In this document: in pieces, positions 1 to 64,000 of the stretch
Numbering within the stretch: position 1 is the stretch's first letter
How the letters are laid out: each line of letters starts with the position of its first letter
Origin: Amorphochlora amoebiformis
Taxonomy: Eukaryota; Cercozoa; Chlorarachniophyceae
DNA: 64,000 bases
NCBI GenBank assembly: GCA_054601695.1
Contig: BAAHQB010000175.1
Span: 248,001-312,000 of the forward strand
Direction: 5' to 3'
The notes under the pieces: generated by a model
Database searches by the model: none
What the model saw: only the letters and a program-made list of their open reading frames with translations
Told to the model about the DNA's origin: nothing
Position numbers and translations under genes: made by a program

Positions 1-675
1 AAATGACCGCTTATCCTTTACTGAGTCTTCATTGTCAATAGCTCGATATACTAGATATAGCGGCTAGGTATTACTAGATTATTTGAATTTTATACTAGTA
101 ACTTCATTTATCTCTAGTATCTCGTATCTAGCCTAAGTTATATCTAGATCTCAGTACATGCGCGCGCATATGACAGACTAGACATCCGTATGAATCCGTT
201 CATCGGTGGAGAAATCCAATTAGTCTAGTTAGTCCTTAGTTGCGTGCATCTATATAGTACATGTGCTGTTGTCACTGAGTCTAGCTAGTCTTGTGTCTAG
301 TGAATTTCTAGATTTACGGTCTAGACGGTACGCATTATAACGCATAGCCCACCGCTCTAGATATAGATTCCAGGTATACACGATAGTGGTATATCTAAAT
401 ATATCAATCTGATATTATCCAGATTATGATGAGTCTCAACTTGCTCGGTCTTCAAGTACAGATATATGTATATTTACTTCCCTGAATGATAACGGCTATA
501 GTGCGGTCTAGATCTGGTAGATTTAGACTGGTTAGAGTATCCAATACTATTAACCCGGCCCAGAAAACTTTCGTATGTCTTAGTATTTTAGACAGTCCGG
601 GGTGTCGTCTTTGTATTTTTCTTTTTTTCGTTTTTTTTTTTTTTTTTTCAATTCCCGAATAATTCTCGAATAATT
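1..675. other. Non-coding left flank, rich in CTAG-type words
   Basis: The first 600 bases lack long microsatellites and are unusually rich in the words CTAG, TCTAG and TAGATA. A T-rich run occupies about 612-650. I see no gene in 1-675 on either strand; the large minus-strand gene stops at 676. The composition resembles blocks at about 33000-33500, 58560-58890 and 61640-61980. Confidence 0.5.
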
Positions 676-31350
<30,675 letters not shown>

Positions 31351-32340
31351 CAAAAGACAGATATATCAATTTTAAAATGTAGCTGTGTGTGCGTACATGA
31401 ACCAGATACATTTCATTCAAAACAAGTCAATTCAGCACCCTAAACACATATGAAAGCACATGAAAGTGTCCGTGAAAGCAAATGAATTGTCAGTGAGAGC
31501 ATATTCATGTGTCATGCATGATCCGAAATGTTTTTTGGGAGCCATGTGAAATATCAGATGTTTCCAAACCGCGGGAGCATGCATACTGTCCATTCAGACT
31601 TGAAAATTTCGGTTTAAGCTTGAGAAAATGTCAAATAGATTTTCATCGTTTACCGAATTAAGCCCGGCGTCAACCATCTTGAAGATAGATTCCTAAGCGT
31701 TCATGTAAATGTATATCAGCATTGTCGACCCCAAGCAATAGAACCGATTTTTTTCAGATTTCTTTTAGTTTCTCGGCACCTGACGTATCACAGGGCTGGC
31801 TGGAAGCTCCTTTTCGGAGCCGGTGCTAATCTTGTTGTCTCCTATCTCTGCCATCCGAATGTGCTTGGGTCTTGACGTGGGCAGGAATCGATCGGGGAAT
31901 GGAACATGCAGCTTAAGAGTATTAAGCATGCTTGACCTCTAATAAGCTAAAATCACCTAAGCTAAGACTGAACGAAAAATTCAAAAAGAATGTAGTCAAA
32001 CCTATCAATATTTTCAATTCTTCGGCAAGTGATGAAGCCGTAATAGACCCCTTTGTCACGCTTTCACGGCGTGACAAGATAATACGTCACGTGAGGGGAG
32101 AATGGTGGTGCCCACGGGATAAGTACAACTCTCGCGGCTCGATGAATGACAGCTTCATAGACACGTAGAAACCGATGAATGACGGTTTCATAAACACCGA
32201 TGAATGACGGTTTCATAGACACCGATGAATGACAGTTTCATGGACACCGCCAAGCTCTCATAAATTGAGTCATAATCGAAGCTTTGGTCCCTTACACATG
32301 TTTCACTACCAGTGACGCGTCCCCAATTCCAAAAACTAAT
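31351..32340. promoter_or_regulatory. Non-repetitive block upstream of the large gene
   Basis: About 1 kb of normal complexity lies directly 5' of the large gene's ATG, so it is the natural place for its promoter and 5' UTR (inference). No TATA box or initiator could be assigned. A plus-strand frame opens at about 31932 (78 codons to a TAG at 32168); I do not call it a gene. Confidence 0.35.
32137..32255. repeat. Four imperfect 25-35-bp tandem repeats
   Basis: GATGAATGACGGTTTCATAGACACC and close variants occur four times in a row. Each contains the near-palindrome TGAATGACAGTTTCA. The array lies between the large gene and gene 2. Confidence 0.8.
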
Positions 32341-32362
32341 GGACATAGCATATATATATATA

Positions 32363-32395
<33 letters not shown>

Positions 32396-32410
32396 GTGTA
32401 TGTATATATG

Positions 32411-32441
<31 letters not shown>

Positions 32442-32542
32442 ATATATATTACTATGTATAATAATAAATTATTAATAATATGTATGTATATATATATATG
32501 TATATATATGTATATGTATATATATTAATATATAATTATATG

Positions 32543-32576
<34 letters not shown>

Positions 32577-32643
32577 AACTAATATATAATATACAATTGT
32601 ATATCATTGGAATTATATATATATATATATACATATATATTAT

Positions 32644-32697
<54 letters not shown>

Positions 32698-33275
32698 AGA
32701 TACATGATATATATTAAATAATATAATATAAATATAAAAAAATATATTTAGTAATATCTAGATATGTATAAATATATTATATATATATATATATATATAT
32801 GTATAATATTATAAATACACATATATATATAATATTATATATATATATATATATCCAGATATACATATCTAGATATGTATATATATATTTATAATACGTA
32901 ATATGTATATATATATATATATATGTATATATATTACAATTATCGATCTAGTAGTATATATAATTATCCAGATTTATATCTATAATCTAGATAATAATGT
33001 TGCTATATACACATCTAGACATATTCCAGAGTTTATCACCACGTACACCACTTACCAGCTAGTAGTTACCTAGGTTACTAGAGTTAGCAGCGTAGTCTTA
33101 GCCTAGCAGCGTACTACAGACTAGACTAGACTAGACTCTAAGACTACCTAGACTACTTAGCAGTGGTACCAAGCTGAACACTAGGAAGAATTAAGTTACT
33201 ATACTAGCTAGACCTGAGTACCACACTAGAGTAGGTCTTATAGCTCTTTTTCTAGTATATATTTAGATATATTTA

Positions 33276-33309
<34 letters not shown>

Positions 33310-33597
33310 TTAGATACATTGACGAAGATCGAGAAGATGGTCTGGTGATATAGACTCTAATGATGCTTTTACACCTCCTAGACCTCAAATTAGCTACCAC
33401 GTGTAATATAAATCGAGATCGTAGGTAATTGCAAATCTAATCCATGCCAATTCACTATATCTAGTATTTAGAGTATATCCAGCACAATTATCTTTCAACT
33501 CGGTCCCTACCTCCATAGTGGCCCGCTTGTCGAAGTCCGTTCTGACGAGGGTTGGGTTTTTACTTTACGGTTAGGGTTGTGGATGTGTGTAGATGTG

Positions 33598-33641
<44 letters not shown>

Positions 33642-33671
33642 GCACGGATTCTCTCTGATCTCTAGTTCTGG
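32341..33671. other. Intergenic (TA)n and CTAG-rich sequence
   Basis: (TA)n and (TATG)n to about 32960, then about 500 bp rich in CTAG/TCTAG (for example ACTAGACTAGACTAGAC near 33122), then TA and TTAGGG fragments. No gene seen. Confidence 0.5.
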
Positions 33672-58379
<24,708 letters not shown>

Positions 58380-59115
58380 CAGCGAGTGTCAAATGACAGT
58401 GGCTATCTTTCGATCAAGCTAAGTTAAGACTGAGTCAAGCGCGACAGGAGTCAATCGAACTACTTAATGAATTTAGTTTAACAGTTTTCAATGTTCGAAA
58501 AAAAAAAAAATCGGATTGCTTTTATTATACATTGTAATTTCTACAATAAGTCAAAACTTGAATATTGATTAGATTGAATATTTATATATATATATATATA
58601 TATAGATTAAATTATCTGAACTGGATTCTAATTTCTATATCATAATATGACGAAAGATATTTGGTTCGAATTGAATTTACTAGTTTAATTCGAGGTATAG
58701 TCTCTAGCTATATATATAGAGTCTAGATAGTACTTAATTATCAATACCTAGAATACAGTCTCTAAGAGTCTAGACAGTTTAAGATCTACATTTCCTGTAT
58801 TGGCTGGAATTATTAGATTTCGAACTTGCTAGTTACTACTAGCTAGTACTAGACTAGTAGAGTTAGATACACTAGATACAGGGTTTGACTGAATATATAA
58901 CAATAACATAAACATGCTGCGCATGCCGCCGCAGCTGACAGTAAACGGATACGATTTTAAGTCTTCACGACCACTGAACAACTTCGGCTCTAGAAGATTT
59001 CTCTGTATGTTAAAAACTTCCCACCAGGTAGAAGACGAAAAGGAAGAATGTAAGGAGAATCATAAACATCCTCAACGGACTGGACTGCGAACAAAAACGA
59101 GAAAATATCAGACGG
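58380..59115. other. Intergenic region between convergent gene 3 and the TraB gene
   Basis: Contains an A-run at about 58499-58510, a short (TA)n, and a block rich in CTAG/TAGAGTCTAG at about 58680-58880. A 74-codon plus-strand frame at 58914-59138 overlaps the TraB 3' end and has no recognisable motif, so I do not call it. Confidence 0.4.
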
Positions 59116-60531
59116 TTAGGAATCAACCCCAATGTTAGCACCCTGAGGTAAGTATCGCACCTGTGGCACGTCCAACAGCCTTCTCACGTTGATATTTTTT
59201 TCCCACTGCTCGCAGATTCCCTTCACATGAGCCTGCCCAACCACTGCAACTACGCACTCACCCTGATCTACGAAGTACCGGAGAACGTGAGCCATGTATT
59301 GGTCCCGCTCCCGGATGAGAGGGCGTATAATCGCCGGGAACCTACTCCCGAGACGCAGGAATGACTCGTCAGCTGTGCGGACCCTTCCTGTCCATCTAAT
59401 GCCAAAGTATGCTCCGAGGAATAACTGAAAATTATTTTAGGTAGGTTGAGGGTAACAAATGACATTTATAGTCGAGATTTTTGGAAGGGTTCTTCCTACC
59501 TCAAAACAGAGCATCGTTCTATCCAGCACTGATAGCGCTCCCCAGATCCTCCTTACGGTTACCTGGAGGTAGCATAGGGGAAACTAGTCAATGAAAATGT
59601 CGCCCGTAGCAAGCTGGAGCAAACCGTAAAATCCCTGTCCCCAAGGATCAGCGAGGCCCTCTGCTTGCGTGCCTAAGTTACAGGAGAATCATCCATGCGA
59701 CCGGAAAGATAGAGAAGAAACAGACACGGCGGTTGGTATACAGCTGAAATTTCTACCTCCCTCGCTGCCGCCTTGAATTCTAGCCCAGAAGTCGTCTTAA
59801 GGTCATCCCCTACCCTTTGCATGAAGCGACTGGATATGAATAGGAGGGTGAGGATGGCAAAGGAAGGAATTGTATATCCTTCCCAACATGATGAAAATTT
59901 ATTTGAGTTGGGGTTTGAAACCTTAACAAAAAGCCAAGAATCGCGACACTCACGTTGCCGCTCAAAGACAGCTGACACAGGCTCTGGCAGACCGTGCAGC
60001 CGTTATCCCTCGACCTTGAGTAGCTGCTGCCGCAGTTAGCAAGCATTTGTTTCCTCTTCTTGCAGAGTTCTAACATCACGAACTTGGGCTTGACAGTTCT
60101 AATCGCCTGGAGGCCATAAACAGTGTTGTTGTAAAATGTCGAAGAGAACCGGAATCGCACAAATAACGACCCTGGAACCAGTGAGTCGTTTAAAAACCAA
60201 CCTGGACTGCATGTTCTTGGCTCATTTTGGAGAGGTGATCAGTGCCGACCAAGTAGAGCACCCCGCCATTCCGCCGAGGACTCTGCCACCGACCCAAAGG
60301 TCAAAATTTTAGACCCAAGCATGATCATCCGGACCCGATCGAAATAACAAAGGACAGAAACTATCCACCCTTTTAAATTAGTTCCATTACCCTTAGCCGA
60401 ACCAGCCACGATGGAAGCTCCTCTTCCCCTTGGCACCCCCTTGCATCGAAGGGGATGGGCTCATCTGCCATTGCGTCAGCCGAGAAATTAATTTTGAAGC
60501 TTCCCGTGGTACCCGTCCTTTGAAACGGCAT
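59116..60531 (-). CDS. TraB/PrgY-family (TRABD-like) protein, seven exons
   Basis: Exons, 5' to 3': 60391-60531, 60202-60282, 59954-60106, 59757-59921, 59625-59672, 59500-59562, 59116-59424; 960 nt, 319 residues. All introns are phase 0, lengths 108, 95, 32, 84, 62 and 75 nt. Family hallmarks appear in order: GVLYLVGTDHLS (first GX2H), VKPKFVMLELCKKR, SGLEFKAAAREARK, LILGDRDFTVTVRRIW, PLIRERDQYMAH, and VVAVVGQAHVKGI (second GX2H). The TraB/PrgY/Tiki superfamily is thought to be membrane-associated, with some members metalloproteases; a role here is inference. Start: the upstream ATG at 60531 follows an in-frame TGA; an alternative ATG at 60471 gives 299 residues. The 32-nt intron (59922-59953) and the GTTTGC donor at 59624 are the weakest points. 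Unlike its neighbours, this gene has no microsatellite introns. It is convergent with gene 3. Confidence 0.88.
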
Positions 60532-61024
60532 TGTCACCAGGATGTGTCACCGGTTATTAGGGATGACCTTCGGTGATTTCAATATATCATTAAGGATTTA
60601 CTACATATTGGATATCGATATATACGATATCTTGCCATATGTGCAGTCAGCACGTGTCAAGCGTTGTGGTGACCGTGACATTCAAATCTGCACGTCGGGG
60701 TCGTCGACCAACGTCTTCACCCCAATGGTTTCCCCAGAGGGCGGGTGGTTGAGAAAGGCAAGGCCAAGCTCAAGTCCAACAGCGGATTTGAGATTGAGTC
60801 CAACTGCCTATTTGGGATTGTGCCTTCGATTCTTTTCGCGTGCTGTAAGCGTTGGAAATTTTTGTGGGAATGGATTTGTGCAGTTGAAATGAGCGACGAG
60901 GATTGGGGCGGAAGGCAGAGGAAGGATAAAGACAGGGGTAGGATAAATTTGACGGTTCTGTGATCATTGCGATTTGTTTTGGTCGTGTAGGCTATTATGG
61001 AGATCATTCTTGAGAAGTATATAG
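60532..61024. promoter_or_regulatory. Upstream region of the TraB gene
   Basis: About 490 bp of normal complexity with no convincing exon, then (TA)n. It is the likely promoter and 5' UTR of the TraB gene (inference). Open frames of about 115 codons occur on both strands but show no motif or matching splice pattern. Confidence 0.35.
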
Positions 61025-61082
61025 GTGATATATTTATATATATATATATATATCCATGCATATAAAAATATATATTTTTATA

Positions 61083-61122
<40 letters not shown>

Positions 61123-61132
61123 TATATATATG

Positions 61133-61201
<69 letters not shown>

Positions 61202-61215
61202 TATTTATCTAGTAG

Positions 61216-61239
61216 TAGTAGTCTACTAGTAGACTACTA
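61216..61239. repeat. 24-bp palindrome of CTAG/GTAGTC type
   Basis: TAGTAGTCTACTAGTAGACT plus ACTA is self-complementary and sits inside a longer imperfect TAG/CTA repeat at 61208-61248, between (TA)n tracts. Confidence 0.85.
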
Positions 61240-61304
61240 GTAGTAGTATGTATATATAAATGTATATATGTATATATATAATTCACTGTGTATATATATA
61301 TATT

Positions 61305-61348
<44 letters not shown>

Positions 61349-61358
61349 TGTCACCGAT

Positions 61359-63093
<1,735 letters not shown>

Positions 63094-63098
63094 CTGTA

Positions 63099-63139
<41 letters not shown>

Positions 63140-63225
63140 AAATCATATATATTATATGTATATATTTATACATTTACATATACAATATTATATATGTATA
63201 AAATATCTTATTTATACATACACAT

Positions 63226-63276
<51 letters not shown>

Positions 63277-63307
63277 TTGTATATATATGTACATATTATG
63301 TATAGGT

Positions 63308-63362
<55 letters not shown>

Positions 63363-63459
63363 TAATATTATATTTAGACATATACATACAATATTAGATA
63401 TATATGTAGTATATATATATATATATTAAATATTACATTTATACATACATATAGAATAT

Positions 63460-63503
<44 letters not shown>

Positions 63504-63516
63504 TTTTGTAATGTAT

Positions 63517-63559
<43 letters not shown>

Positions 63560-63564
63560 TGTAT

Positions 63565-63611
<47 letters not shown>

Positions 63612-63651
63612 CTGTATACACACACACACACACACACATATGTATACATAC

Positions 63652-63698
<47 letters not shown>

Positions 63699-63764
63699 TA
63701 TAGACATACATGTACATGCATACATACTTACATACATGTATGTATACACACACACACACACACT

Positions 63765-63798
<34 letters not shown>

Positions 63799-64000
63799 AT
63801 ATATACATATATATATATACATATATACACATATATATATACATATATACATACACATAAATGTATATATATATATATATGCGAGGGTATGTACGTATAT
63901 TATAGTATATGCATAGAAGTGCATCATGTATTTGTTTACACCTATAATAAAATATATATTAAACTCACACATACATATCTACATCGCAATGCATAATCTT
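63094..64000. repeat. (TA)n, (TATG)n and (CA)n tracts at the right end
   Basis: Almost entirely dinucleotide and tetranucleotide repeats. Short complex inserts at about 63880-63930 show no splice pattern. Presumably intron of gene 5 (inference). Confidence 0.7.

Noticed and set aside
58914-59138. 74-codon plus-strand frame
   Set aside because: It overlaps the end of the TraB gene on the other strand, has no motif, and its apparent GTAAGT donor lies within the conserved TraB C-terminus.

Overview
Nuclear DNA of an intron-rich eukaryote, most likely a protist or alga (inference; the lineage cannot be fixed from the window). More than half of the window is simple sequence: (TA)n tracts, (TATG)n, (CT/GA)n, (ATT)n and interstitial TTAGGG/CCCTAA arrays. 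Most long open frames are translations of these repeats. The short complex islands between the repeats behave as exons: they are bounded by AG and GT, and their reading phases match from island to island over tens of kilobases.

Layout: (1) about 31350 to 676, minus strand: one very large gene with about 47 small exons (2,610 coding nt, about 869 residues) spread over 30.7 kb. It encodes an N-terminal EF-hand followed by a multi-pass membrane protein. Introns are almost entirely (TA)n, (TATG)n, (GA)n, telomere-like arrays and a 41-bp minisatellite. (2) 42211 to 33672, minus strand: a second gene of about 19 exons, including one with an in-frame 24-bp minisatellite and a poly-G tract that breaks the frame by one base. 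(3) 42679 to 58379, plus strand: a third gene divergent from the second, about 30 exon islands, partly unresolved. (4) 60531 to 59116, minus strand: a compact seven-exon gene for a TraB/PrgY-family protein with ordinary short introns. (5) 63093 to 61359, minus strand: the 3' part of another exon-island gene entering from the right edge.

Main observation: short fragments of exon edges are repeated many times inside the flanking (TA)n introns. Copies of an exon's acceptor side lie upstream of it and copies of its donor side lie downstream. This suggests the microsatellite introns grow by tandem duplication or slippage that captures splice junctions, leaving decoy splice sites.

All exon calls come from reading splice motifs, phase and peptide plausibility by eye. 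No search, alignment or transcript data were available.
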